Below, piece after piece: positions 1 through 8,003 of a stretch of DNA of 64,000 bases. This DNA is from SFDP01 sp051891855 (GTDB taxonomy: Bacteria; Bacillota; Clostridia; Lachnospirales; Lachnospiraceae), in NCBI GenBank assembly GCA_051891855.1, contig JBJFFP010000012.1:3078-67077 (forward strand), given 5' to 3'. The notes beneath the pieces are model-generated. The model did no database searches. It saw only the letters and a list, made by a program, of their open reading frames with translations, and was not told the origin of the DNA. The stretch's first letter is position 1, and the number at the start of each line of letters is the position of its first letter. The translations under genes were made by a program, and so were the position numbers.

Positions 1-785
1 ACATTGAAATACAAGTATCTGGCTTGATGGCTAAGTCGATAGCCTTCCCCTTTTGTCTGTACCTGTATTTTTACTGCATTATTTTCGAACAGGTACCAAT
101 TCATCCCAAGATAATGCCCATCAGCGGAACGGAAGCTATAGCCATCTCCGACCTCATTTACCGTAAGGTGAAGGTCATTTACCGAAACAGACGTACCATT
201 ATTCAGCCAAGTGGCCTCTATATTATTGCCGGATATGGTCAGCTGCGCAGTAGCCATCCCCTTTTTATCCGCTTCTGTATATATATCCCCATCTCCGTTG
301 GTTCTCTTCGTTAAGCCCAGATCGTTTCCATACAGAGCATAAGGAGTTCCGTTACTGTCCCTTGAGACAATCAGATAATACCTTTCCGGATTCAAAGGAG
401 TGTCTCCTGTTATCTGGGTATAACCGGGGATTTTATACCCCCCCCCGGTATTTTCTCCTTTGTTTTCAGTCTTAATCGTACTGGCTGTCTCATTCCCCGA
501 CAGAGTTGCGTCTGTCTCATTTCCGGAGAGAGTGTCGTCCGCCTCTTCCTCCTCATCAGCCACCGTCTCTTCCACAGCTTCTTCTGTAACCTCTTCTGCT
601 GCTTCTTCTGTTACAGCTTCTTCTGTTGTCTCTTCAAGAGGCTCGTTGGTAAGCTCATTTCCGGATATGGTCTGCCCGGTTACTTCTGCTGCATAGACAT
701 TACCGCCTATGGAAGGGCTTCCGGTTCCTGCCAGTATAGCAAGGGCTAAAATCAGAGCCAGTAATCGCTTACATGTTCTTTTCAT
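1..785 (-). CDS. partial secreted or surface protein, C-terminus cut by window edge
   Basis: The frame runs without a stop from ATG at 785 to base 1 (261 codons), so the C-terminus is outside the window. A GGAG ribosome-binding site precedes the start. Residues 1-33 form a signal peptide (basic start, Leu/Ala-rich core, ending VYAA). Residues about 45-80 are a Glu/Thr/Val-rich low-complexity stretch, with SGNE motifs at both ends. The rest is a globular region rich in Asn, Gly and Tyr. A run of nine G codes for three glycines and keeps the frame. It looks like a large exported cell-surface protein; I do not recognise a named family. Confidence 0.75.
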   Translation of the reverse strand, partial: MKRTCKRLLALILALAILAGTGSPSIGGNVYAAEVTGQTISGNELTNEPLEETTEEAVTEEAAEEVTEEAVEETVADEEEEADDTLSGNETDATLSGNETASTIKTENKGENTGGGYKIPGYTQITGDTPLNPERYYLIVSRDSNGTPYALYGNDLGLTKRTNGDGDIYTEADKKGMATAQLTISGNNIEATWLNNGTSVSVNDLHLTVNEVGDGYSFRSADGHYLGMNWYLFENNAVKIQVQTKGEGYRLSHQARYLYFN

Positions 786-964
786 TGTGCTTCTTTCTCC
801 TTTCTTTTTGGTAAAAATCTACATAAAGCGTTTTTAAAACGCAATGCACCTTAGGTACCTTGGAGTGATTTTAACAGAATTTCTCTGCTTTGACCGGAAT
901 ATGTCAAAAAAAGACGTCTGGATGTAAAAAATAGGAGCTTCCCAGGTTTTCACAAAAAGAAAAA

Positions 965-1007
965 GAAGAGAAAAAAAATGGCCGACTACAGCCATTTTTT
1001 TCTCTTC
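965..1007 (-). terminator. bidirectional intrinsic terminator after rsfS
   Basis: A TGGC/GCCA core extends through an A-run/T-run stem into GAAGAG/CTCTTC, with an 8-base loop at 983-990. On the minus strand the hairpin ends in eight Ts, 84 bases after the rsfS stop. The 786-1090 gap otherwise holds only the leader of the surface-protein gene. Confidence 0.75.
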
Positions 1008-1090
1008 ATTACACAGTAGAACAATTTTCTAATATCCATTCAATCTATTTTTTCTTTCGTAAATTTGACCACATCCGGATAATAATCTGA

Positions 1091-1450
1091 TTAGGGATTC
1101 CCAGAAGAATTACCTTCCACTATTTTTCCGTCACGCCAGATTCTCTCCAAATCATAGAATCCCCGGCTTTCCCGATCAAAAATATGGACAATTACATCAT
1201 AGTAATCCATTAAAATCCAGTTCGCTCCGTCATAGCCTTCAATTTGCTTCAGCGGATAGTGATTAATATGCATCTTCTCTTCTACTGCATCTGCCATAGC
1301 CTGAATCTGACTGCGGTTAGAGCCGCTGGCCAAAATAAAGTAGTCAGCGATAGGAGAAATCTCACTGATATCAATAATTTTGATCTCTTCTCCTTTTTTA
1401 TCCTCTAAAGCGTCAACAATAGTTTTTGTCATATCCAGTATAATACTCAT
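1091..1450 (-). CDS. rsfS: ribosome silencing factor RsfS (Iojap/YbeB family)
   Basis: The 119-residue protein is the usual length for RsfS, which binds ribosomal protein L14 and blocks subunit joining when nutrients fall. The family pattern is clear: an early helix, then I-D-I-S-x-I-S-x-I-A-D-Y-F and A-S-G-x-N-x-x-Q, followed by G-x-x-x-A-N-W-I-L-M-D-Y and a central V-H-I-F. Its ATG overlaps the yqeK stop by four bases (ATGA), so it is translationally coupled to yqeK in the nadD-yqeK-rsfS order common in Firmicutes. A terminator follows. Confidence 0.95.
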   Translation of the reverse strand: MSIILDMTKTIVDALEDKKGEEIKIIDISEISPIADYFILASGSNRSQIQAMADAVEEKMHINHYPLKQIEGYDGANWILMDYYDVIVHIFDRESRGFYDLERIWRDGKIVEGNSSGNP

Positions 1451-2025
1451 TCATTTAATCCTTTATAAAAATCATAGGTTTTTTGGGTCATAGGGTCAAT
1501 TATTCTGCCGGAATGCTCAAGATGGTCCAGTGTATCCTCCAGGATCTGTATAAGTGCTGCATCCAGATTACAAAAGGCCAGCCTGCGTATTTGGGTTAAA
1601 TTAGCCGCATGATTTCTGCCGGGCTCAATATAGTCTGCGATATAGACGATTTTTTCCATAAGGGTCATATCCGGCTTTCCGGTAGTATGGTAAAGAACAG
1701 CATTAAGAATTTCCCCCTCCTCCACATTGTATTTGTTTTCAGCCAGATAGGCACCGACTTTAGCGTGGAGCAGATAAGGGTTCTTCCTCTCAGCTTCATT
1801 GATTTCTATCCCGTGCTTTTCACAGATATGAATTTTTTTATCATTCTCCATACATTTTGCACAATCATGCAAAAGGCCTGCCAAATAGGCTTTGTTCTGA
1901 TCGGCTCCATGACACATGGCTAAGGCTGCCGCGGTATAGGCAACCCCCAGGGTATGCTCATACCGCTTTTCATCCAAAGCCTTTATCAGATGCTTTTTTA
2001 TTTTGTGTAAATCCATATCCTTCAT
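1447..2025 (-). CDS. yqeK: HD-domain hydrolase YqeK (symmetrical diadenosine tetraphosphatase family)
   Basis: The 192-residue protein carries an HD phosphohydrolase domain: an early Y-E-H-T, the metal-binding L-L-H-D-C-A-K at about 51-57, Y-H-T-T-G near 112 and I-A-D-Y-I-E-P near 130. YqeK enzymes hydrolyse Ap4A to two ADP. It lies between nadD and rsfS, the standard order in Bacillus and Clostridia, and overlaps rsfS by four bases. A second ATG four codons in is a possible alternative start. Confidence 0.92.
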   Translation of the reverse strand: MKDMDLHKIKKHLIKALDEKRYEHTLGVAYTAAALAMCHGADQNKAYLAGLLHDCAKCMENDKKIHICEKHGIEINEAERKNPYLLHAKVGAYLAENKYNVEEGEILNAVLYHTTGKPDMTLMEKIVYIADYIEPGRNHAANLTQIRRLAFCNLDAALIQILEDTLDHLEHSGRIIDPMTQKTYDFYKGLNE

Positions 2026-2049
2026 TCTTTACAGCCCCAATATGATCAA

Positions 2050-2664
2050 TCAGTCGAGATAAAGGCGATTCTTACGAATTACCTGTTCTGTTTTATAGCG
2101 CACCATATAGCGGATGCTTTTTCCGTTTTTTACCCGCTCACGAATCTGTGTAGAGGAAATATCCACGCTGCGGCAGGAAAGCTTGACAATCTTCGTCTGA
2201 TATTTTTCCTCCAAAACCTTAATCTGTTCTTCCAGTCCTTCCGGTGTAAAGCCTCCGCGAATAGCTGCCGCTACGGTTACTTCACTGAAAATTTTTTCCG
2301 GACACTTCCATTCTTCCATATCGAAAAGGCTATCTGCACCTACAAGAAAAAAATACTCTGTATCCGGATTCTCTTTCTTAAGTGCGGCAATGGTTTCATG
2401 GGAATAGGAGTTACCACCCCGATCAACCTCAATAGTAGACATGGCAAAATGAGGATTATCATCGATTGCTTCACCCACAAGGGAAATACGCACCTTAGGA
2501 TCAAGGATTTCTTTGGTATCCTTCATATAAGGGGTTCCGCTGGGGATAAATAAAACCTCGTCCAGATTAAGCTCCTCATAAGCATTTTCTGCCACGATTA
2601 AGTGGCCTAAATGAATAGGGTTAAAGGTTCCGCCCATAATTCCGACACGTTTTTTTGCATTCAT
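2050..2664 (-). CDS. nadD: nicotinate-nucleotide adenylyltransferase
   Basis: The 204-residue enzyme adenylates nicotinate mononucleotide to deamido-NAD. The nucleotidyltransferase signature G-G-T-F-N-P-I-H-L-G-H is at residues 11-21 and the C-terminal I-S-S-T-Q-I-R motif is present. A GAGGTG site precedes the ATG at a suitable distance. It heads the nadD-yqeK-rsfS group and follows yhbY. Confidence 0.96.
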   Translation of the reverse strand: MNAKKRVGIMGGTFNPIHLGHLIVAENAYEELNLDEVLFIPSGTPYMKDTKEILDPKVRISLVGEAIDDNPHFAMSTIEVDRGGNSYSHETIAALKKENPDTEYFFLVGADSLFDMEEWKCPEKIFSEVTVAAAIRGGFTPEGLEEQIKVLEEKYQTKIVKLSCRSVDISSTQIRERVKNGKSIRYMVRYKTEQVIRKNRLYLD

Positions 2665-2716
2665 CGCTATTCACCTCTTTTTTTATATTCCAAAACCCAC
2701 CGTATCCGGTTAAAGG

Positions 2717-3007
2717 TTATTTGGACAAAATAATCTTCGGATTCTTTTTATCCGGCTTATATAAAACGATTTTTCTGCCGATTACCTGTACTACCTGGGA
2801 ATGGGTTCTTTCGGCAAGCATTTGGGCAAGCATGCCGGGATCATCCAGGCAGTTCTTTAATACGGCCATTTTTAACAGTTCCCGATTATTAAAGGCCTCT
2901 TCTACAGCTATGGTCATTTCCGGAGTAACACCGGATTTACCGATTTGAAAAAGTGGGTCCAGGTTACTGGCAAGCCCTTTTAGATAAGCTCTTTGTTTAC
3001 TGGTCAT
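2717..3007 (-). CDS. yhbY: YhbY-type CRM-domain RNA-binding protein
   Basis: A frame opens at 3067 inside the end of obgE, but ATG at 3007 is preferred: it has GAGAGG just upstream and gives 96 residues, the family length. The product starts M-T-S-K-Q-R and shows the CRM-fold pattern L-x-x-x-F-Q-I-G-K-S-G-V-T and V-Q-V-I-G-R-K-I-V-L-Y. CRM proteins bind pre-ribosomal RNA; the bacterial ones associate with 50S assembly. Placement between obgE and nadD fits a ribosome-assembly role. Its leader carries a small hairpin resembling those before hisG and hisZ. Confidence 0.92.
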   Translation of the reverse strand: MTSKQRAYLKGLASNLDPLFQIGKSGVTPEMTIAVEEAFNNRELLKMAVLKNCLDDPGMLAQMLAERTHSQVVQVIGRKIVLYKPDKKNPKIILSK

Positions 3008-3050
3008 AGTTCCTCTCATTCTGCTGGCTAAACAGCAATTCTTTCCGCTT

Positions 3051-4337
3051 TTATTTGTAATAGTCAAAAGAAAGTCCGTACATTCTTACGGTATCCCCTT
3101 CCTCAATGCCAGCCTCCTCCAGCTGCTCCAAAATACCGTTATCCTTAAGGAATTTCTGGAAAAAGGCAAAGCCCTTTTCACTTTCCAGATTGGTATATCC
3201 CAGCATCTTTTCAATTCTGGGCCCCTCCACCACATACTCATCCTTTTGGGCATCATATTCTACAGTAAAAGGCTCATTATTCAGGAAATCAAACTCAGGA
3301 AAATATTCCTGTTCAAAAACAATTACTTCATCTCCCAGGTCATCCAGAAGCTCTCTCACATAGTACAAAAGCTCCTTCACCCCTTCACCGCTTACGGCCG
3401 AAATGGGAAATACCTTTATTCCCTTTGGTTCAAATTCCTTCCGTATGGCATCCACGGAACTGTTTTCCTGATCGTAGATACAGTCAATCTTATTGGCAGC
3501 TATTATCTGTGGACGGGAGGCAATATCTGCATTATAAGCCTCCAGCTCCCGGTTAATAGCGTAAATATCGGCAATCGGGTCTCTTCCTTCCACTCCGGCA
3601 GCATCCACAATGTGAATCATCACCTTGGTTCGCTCAATATGACGAAGAAATTCATGCCCCAGGCCAACTCCCTTAGAAGCTCCTTCAATCAGTCCGGGGA
3701 TATCTGCAATGACAAAGCCTCTTCCCCCATCCATATCCACCACTCCCAGATTGGGATTCAAGGTTGTAAAATGGTAATTGGCAATCTTGGGTCTGGCGTT
3801 GGTGACACGGGATAAAAAGGTGGATTTTCCTACGTTTGGAAAGCCCACAAGTCCCACATCGGCAATTACCTTTAATTCCAGAAGCAGCTCTAATTCCTTA
3901 GCCGGCTGTCCCGGCTGTGCATATTTGGGGGCCTGCATGGTGCTGGTAGCATAATGCTGGTTTCCGTTGCCTCCCTTTCCTCCGGTAAGCAGGGTAACAC
4001 GGCTGTTGTCTCCTGACATATCCGTAATCACCTTACCGGACTGTGCTTCCTTTACCACGGTTCCTTCAGGAACTTTAAGTATAATATCCTCCCCGTTTTT
4101 ACCCCGGCAGTTTTTCTTACTGCCGTTTTCGCCATGCTGGGCATAATAATGGTGATGGTGGCGGTATTTGGTCAGTGTATTCAGTCCCTTATCCACTTCT
4201 AAAATAACGCTGCCGCCGTCTCCGCCGTCTCCACCATCCGGCCCCCCGTTAGGAACATATTTTTCCCGGCGAAAGGAAACATGACCGTCTCCGCCTTTAC
4301 CACTTCTTACAAAAATCTTAGCTCTGTCTGCAAACAT
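3051..4337 (-). CDS. obgE: Obg-family GTPase (ObgE/CgtA)
   Basis: This 428-residue GTPase takes part in 50S maturation and stress control. The glycine-rich Obg fold covers about 1-158. The G domain has G1 (GFPNVGKS) at 165-172, G3 (DIPG) at 212-215, G4 (NKID) at 282-285 and a Ser-Ala G5 near 310. A C-terminal OCT domain (about 350-428) is the extension typical of Firmicutes and Actinobacteria. A His run at 60-63 lies inside the Obg fold. It follows rplU-prp-rpmA in the widely conserved order, with a hairpin between rpmA and obgE. Confidence 0.97.
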   Translation of the reverse strand: MFADRAKIFVRSGKGGDGHVSFRREKYVPNGGPDGGDGGDGGSVILEVDKGLNTLTKYRHHHHYYAQHGENGSKKNCRGKNGEDIILKVPEGTVVKEAQSGKVITDMSGDNSRVTLLTGGKGGNGNQHYATSTMQAPKYAQPGQPAKELELLLELKVIADVGLVGFPNVGKSTFLSRVTNARPKIANYHFTTLNPNLGVVDMDGGRGFVIADIPGLIEGASKGVGLGHEFLRHIERTKVMIHIVDAAGVEGRDPIADIYAINRELEAYNADIASRPQIIAANKIDCIYDQENSSVDAIRKEFEPKGIKVFPISAVSGEGVKELLYYVRELLDDLGDEVIVFEQEYFPEFDFLNNEPFTVEYDAQKDEYVVEGPRIEKMLGYTNLESEKGFAFFQKFLKDNGILEQLEEAGIEEGDTVRMYGLSFDYYK

Positions 4338-4362
4338 GGGTTACTCCTAAACATGATGAAAA

Positions 4363-4389
4363 GGCTCCAAACAGCTGTTGTTTGGAGCC
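4363..4389 (-). terminator. hairpin between rpmA and obgE, weak terminator
   Basis: An 11-bp perfect stem (GGCTCCAAACA with its complement) and a 5-base loop lie 13 bases after the rpmA stop. On the minus strand it is followed by TTTTC, a short U-tract. It probably reduces, rather than stops, transcription into obgE. Confidence 0.65.
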
Positions 4390-4401
4390 AATCATAGGTA
4401 C

Positions 4402-4686
4402 TTATTTCTCTACAGGATAAACAGAAGCCTGTTTCTTATCTCTGCCTTTTCTCTCGAATCTCAGTACACCATCAACTAAAGCAAATAATGTATCATCTCC
4501 GCCGCGACCAACGTTTACACCGGGATGAATCTTGGTTCCACGCTGTCTGTATAAAATATTACCTGCTTTAACAAACTGTCCGTCAGCTCTTTTTGCCCCT
4601 AATCTTTTGGATTCGGAATCTCTGCCGTTCTTAGTAGAACCTACACCCTTTTTATGAGCAAAAAATTGAAGATTCATATTCATCAT
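4402..4686 (-). CDS. rpmA: 50S ribosomal protein L27 with cleavable N-terminus
   Basis: The 94-residue L27 has the core H-K-K-G-V-G-S-T-K-N-G-R-D-S. It begins with the Firmicutes extension ending L-Q-F-F-A, which in Staphylococcus aureus is removed by the protease Prp before L27 can work in the peptidyl-transferase centre. The prp gene lies immediately upstream, four bases away. A GGAGGTG site precedes the first ATG; later ATGs at codons 2 and 4 would still keep the cleavage site. Confidence 0.97.
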   Translation of the reverse strand: MMNMNLQFFAHKKGVGSTKNGRDSESKRLGAKRADGQFVKAGNILYRQRGTKIHPGVNVGRGGDDTLFALVDGVLRFERKGRDKKQASVYPVEK

Positions 4687-4690
4687 GGTT

Positions 4691-5020
4691 TTACACCTCC
4701 TCGAATGTTAAGTCCAAGTACGTCTTACCGTACTGATTCATAATTCCCGTCAGGCCCAGGAGCAGGGAATCCATCAACAGCTGCATTCTCTCATTCTCAT
4801 CTGCACACCAGCGAAGATCCATCAGTCCCTCTTCCTCATTTACTGATACTGCGGTGGTAATTCCCGCCAGCTTTTCCAAAGAATTGTTGGTGTTAATCAC
4901 TAAAGCAGAAACAGCTGCACAGACGATGTCTTCACCGGAGTCAGCGTATCCGGCGTGACCGATGCAGGTAATGCCGCGATATTTCCCTTCCTTTGTCCTG
5001 TATACTGAAATATGTGTCAT
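4691..5020 (-). CDS. prp: ribosomal-processing cysteine protease Prp
   Basis: The 109-residue protein carries the Prp catalytic pair: His22 in G-H-A-G-Y-A and Cys34 in E-D-I-V-C-A-A-V-S-A. Prp cleaves the N-terminal extension of L27 in Firmicutes. Placement between rplU and rpmA, together with the extended L27 next door, makes the assignment firm. Confidence 0.95.
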   Translation of the reverse strand: MTHISVYRTKEGKYRGITCIGHAGYADSGEDIVCAAVSALVINTNNSLEKLAGITTAVSVNEEEGLMDLRWCADENERMQLLMDSLLLGLTGIMNQYGKTYLDLTFEEV

Positions 5021-5032
5021 ACTATAACCTGA

Positions 5033-5338
5033 TTAAGCATTAATCTTATCGATTTTCACCTGAGTGTATGCTTGTCTATGACCATTTTTCTTATGGTAAC
5101 CGGTTTTTCTCTTGTACTTGTAAACGATAACTTTACGGGCTCTTCCCTGATCCAATACGGTTGCGGAAACAGTTGCATTAGCCACTGCATCACCAACCTT
5201 AAGTCCGTTATCGCTTACTGCGATTACCTGGTCAAAGGTTACAGTATTACCGGTCTCGACATCCAGCTTCTCAACCTTGATTACATCGCCTTCCGAAACC
5301 TTATACTGTTTTCCACCTGTTGCAATGATTGCGTACAT
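5033..5338 (-). CDS. rplU: 50S ribosomal protein L21
   Basis: The 101-residue L21 starts M-Y-A-I-I-A-T-G-G-K-Q-Y-K-V and ends with the Lys/Arg-rich K-R-K-T-G-Y-H-K-K-N-G-H-R family signature, which contacts 23S rRNA. An AGGAGGTG site precedes the ATG. It opens the rplU-prp-rpmA-obgE operon, behind a structured leader and a strong promoter. Confidence 0.97.
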   Translation of the reverse strand: MYAIIATGGKQYKVSEGDVIKVEKLDVETGNTVTFDQVIAVSDNGLKVGDAVANATVSATVLDQGRARKVIVYKYKRKTGYHKKNGHRQAYTQVKIDKINA

Positions 5339-5432
5339 AAGGCACCTCCTACTTACAAACCCCTCGGTTTGCTTTACTCGCCAGCTTCGGTGCTGTCACA
5401 GGACAGACTTACTACCCCACTGTGCGGCATAC
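5339..5432 (-). ncRNA. ribosomal protein L21 leader
   Basis: The transcript between the promoter and rplU contains a CTGTC/GACAG hairpin, a following GC-rich paired region and a CAAACC/GGTTTG hairpin with a GAGG loop (near 5360) just before the ribosome-binding site. Position, length and hairpin series match the L21 leader family of Firmicutes, which is thought to bind L21 for autogenous control. I did not run a covariance model. Confidence 0.75.
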
Positions 5433-5438
5433 TGGTAT

Positions 5439-5467
5439 ATATTAGCATGTCGTATATTTGCTGTCAA
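5439..5467 (-). promoter_or_regulatory. sigma-A type promoter of rplU operon
   Basis: On the minus strand TTGACA (5467-5462) and TAATAT (5444-5439) are 17 bases apart, close to consensus. Transcription should start near 5432, giving a leader of about 94 bases. Confidence 0.88.
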
Positions 5468-5504
5468 GTATTTATTCTTTAAAAATCTGCACTAAAAATC
5501 TGCA

Positions 5505-6071
5505 CTACTCAGCCTTTTGGGGACTGCCGTTTATAAAAAACCAGGCAGCCAGCTGGGATCGGGAGCTGAATTCCTCCTTTTCCATAATGTCCTTTAGCTC
5601 CTCTCTGGAGAAAAAAAACGGCTGAATCAGTTCATTTTCCGAAGAATGATCGCTGAGCTTACCCATAGTTTCCACAAAGGCAATATAGGTTGTGGTATCG
5701 GAAAAGCCTACTGCGGAATAAGAAGGAGGCAAAAGAGAAATAATCCGCTTAACCTCCAGGCCGGTTTCCTCATACAATTCCCGCCGGATACATTCCTCAA
5801 CAGTCTCTCCCTCCTCCAGCATACCTGCACAAAGATTAAAAATACTTTTATTTATGCTCATTCTAAATTCCTTTAACAAAAGAAGCTTCTCCTCCTGGTA
5901 AGCAATGATGGAGATGCCGCTGGGCTTTGCCCCCAGCTCCTTTGGTGAAGATAAATCCTTTCTGCTCACCAGCTCGAAGGTCTTTTCCCTCCCTGCCTTA
6001 TTTAAATAGGTCAGTTCGTAGTTTTTCAGATATTTGCCGTTTCTGACCTTTTCCATCCTTAATAATTTCAT
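5505..6071 (-). CDS. NUDIX hydrolase, ADP-ribose pyrophosphatase-like
   Basis: The 188-residue protein has a complete Nudix box (GX5EX7REXXEEXGX) near residues 90-112 and the upstream beta-strands typical of ADP-ribose pyrophosphatases. Such enzymes hydrolyse ADP-ribose or related nucleoside diphosphates. Substrate cannot be read from the sequence. It lies between rng and the rplU promoter and appears to be transcribed with rng. Confidence 0.85.
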   Translation of the reverse strand: MKLLRMEKVRNGKYLKNYELTYLNKAGREKTFELVSRKDLSSPKELGAKPSGISIIAYQEEKLLLLKEFRMSINKSIFNLCAGMLEEGETVEECIRRELYEETGLEVKRIISLLPPSYSAVGFSDTTTYIAFVETMGKLSDHSSENELIQPFFFSREELKDIMEKEEFSSRSQLAAWFFINGSPQKAE

Positions 6072-6101
6072 AAATCGATAAACTCCTTGATAAAAATGCT
6101 T

Positions 6102-7292
6102 TTAAGCTTTTTTACTCCCCAGCTGCTCCCATAAGGGCTTACTGATTTTCTTACGGGTAACCTCCACCAGTCCCAGTGCAGTCATTCCCACTATCGTGGT
6201 GGGAACAGAATCTCTTCTAACCAATTCGGTCAAATACTGTAAAAGCTCTCTGTCCTGCTGTTCATTCTCCTGATTGATAAAGTCAATAATAACGATTCCC
6301 GATATATTTCTCAGCCTTAGCTGCAGGGCAATTTCCTTTGCTGCTTCACGATTGATTTGGCAGAATAAGTCCTGCCCCTTCCTTTTGGCCTGTTTCCCAC
6401 TGTTTACATCGATTACGGTAAGAGCTTCTGTAGGCTGAATCACCAGATAGCCGCCGCTTTTCAGCCAAACCTTTTCTTCCAGTGCTTCTCTCAGTCTGGT
6501 TTCCACATTATAAAGCCGCGAAAGAGAAATTCTCTCATCCTGATAAAGCAAAAGAGTCTCTCCTGCCGAAAAATTCTTTTGGATCTCCTCATATAACAGG
6601 GGATCATCCGTCACCACTCGATCATAGGCATACTCATATAAATCACGAATACCGCAAAGATAGGAAGGAAGGGGCTTTTTCAGCAGACTGAAGCAGGTAC
6701 GGTGGCGGGCCGTTTGCAGCAGGTTCATGGCTTCCCCATGCAGACTGTCGATTTCTTCCATTAAGGGAGACGGATCCTCCAGCTGCCCTGCATTAGTACG
6801 AATAACCATTCCCATAAAATCCTGCTCCAGCTTTTGGATAATGGATGCTTCTGAAAGTACCTTATGAATCCTTTCCTTCTGTATTGATGTCAGCTTATTG
6901 CTGAAACCGATATGTTTTCGTCCTGTGGTAAGGACACAGTATTTTCCCGTAAAAGAAAGGTTACAGGTGAGTCCGGGAGATTTGGTTTTGACCCCCTCCT
7001 TTTCCACCTGAACCAAAAGCTCATCTCCCGCAATCAATCTGCCGTCATATTTACGATTGCTAAGTACAGGGCTTTTTACCTGTTTCATAGGCAAAAAGCC
7101 TATTGTCCCGGGACGGTATTCCACAAATACAGCCTCCAGTGAGGGAACTACGTTTTTCACTTTTCCCATATAGATGGATTCCAGATCAGAGCTGTTTATG
7201 CCGTAGGCATTGGCCTGAATCAGACGATTTTCATGGTATAAAAGAGAAAGGATTTTATCCTCTTTTCTTAAAAGGAGTAAGGTCTTATCCAT
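6102..7292 (-). CDS. rng: ribonuclease G/E family endoribonuclease
   Basis: The 396-residue protein has an S1-like domain near 38-120 and the RNase E/G catalytic region, with the metal-binding V-I-D-V-N-S-G-K motif near 293 and I-I-D-F-I-N near 334. It ends right after G-L-V-E-V-T-R-K-K. It therefore lacks the CxxC zinc-link of Escherichia coli RNases E and G, which makes it shorter than E. coli RNase G. The last base overlaps the start of the preceding gene. Its role is probably rRNA or mRNA processing. Confidence 0.92.
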   Translation of the reverse strand: MDKTLLLLRKEDKILSLLYHENRLIQANAYGINSSDLESIYMGKVKNVVPSLEAVFVEYRPGTIGFLPMKQVKSPVLSNRKYDGRLIAGDELLVQVEKEGVKTKSPGLTCNLSFTGKYCVLTTGRKHIGFSNKLTSIQKERIHKVLSEASIIQKLEQDFMGMVIRTNAGQLEDPSPLMEEIDSLHGEAMNLLQTARHRTCFSLLKKPLPSYLCGIRDLYEYAYDRVVTDDPLLYEEIQKNFSAGETLLLYQDERISLSRLYNVETRLREALEEKVWLKSGGYLVIQPTEALTVIDVNSGKQAKRKGQDLFCQINREAAKEIALQLRLRNISGIVIIDFINQENEQQDRELLQYLTELVRRDSVPTTIVGMTALGLVEVTRKKISKPLWEQLGSKKA

Positions 7293-7990
7293 CAGAATGC
7301 TTCTCCTACTCCATCCAGGGGAATCAGCTCAGGATTGTCTTTATCTTTGTTGGTATAGGTTTCTTCTCTGGTAATTTGAACGGCAAGGGGATTAAAGGCT
7401 TCACCGGCAAAAGTAAACAAAGCCTCCAGCAGTAGGGTAGGCTTGATATTTCCCTTACTGCTGGCATCCACCAGCATATACAGGCTGTCATCCGCTGCTT
7501 CCAGCCGATAAATCCCCGGTTTTAAATCCAAAGACAGCTGACTCTTTTTCGTCTGCTTGATTACGGGAATACTTTCCCGATTCATAAAAGCAGCTGTTAC
7601 TTCCTTCAGATTGGATAAGGGCTTATACCCACTCTTCCATTCTATGGTATAGGCGGCAGCCGCTACACTGGCCATGGCATTTCCTGCCGTGTCCGGTAAA
7701 GCCACCGCATTTAAAACACGGATTCCTTCTACCATGACAGCATTTAATCGATCTAGCAAATCCTGTCTGCCCCGGTGGCTGTTAAGCTGGATGTCCATAT
7801 ATTCACCGTTGCTGTAATAGCCTACACCTAAGGGAGCTGCAAAGCTCATAATCTGATGAGGACTGAAGCCTTCCGAATAGGCGATATCGATTTCGGTACG
7901 TCGGATAGCCTTTTGAAAATATCGCATAATATCCAGATGTCCGATGAATTTTACTACCCCATGCTTACTGAATTTTATTCGTACACGCAT
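7292..7990 (-). CDS. TIGR03936/DUF2344 radical-SAM-linked protein
   Basis: The 232-residue protein opens with R-I-K-F-S-K-H-G-x-V-K-F-I-G-H-L-D-I-M-R and continues A-Y-S-E-G-F-S-P-H-Q, diagnostic of the DUF2344 family. In many bacteria this domain is fused to the C-terminus of the B12-binding radical SAM protein encoded next door; here it is a separate gene 13 bases downstream. The pair sits before rng, a conserved order in Clostridia. The biochemical role is not established. Confidence 0.9.
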   Translation of the reverse strand: MRVRIKFSKHGVVKFIGHLDIMRYFQKAIRRTEIDIAYSEGFSPHQIMSFAAPLGVGYYSNGEYMDIQLNSHRGRQDLLDRLNAVMVEGIRVLNAVALPDTAGNAMASVAAAAYTIEWKSGYKPLSNLKEVTAAFMNRESIPVIKQTKKSQLSLDLKPGIYRLEAADDSLYMLVDASSKGNIKPTLLLEALFTFAGEAFNPLAVQITREETYTNKDKDNPELIPLDGVGEAF

Positions 7991-8003
7991 CGCTTTTCCC
8001 TTT

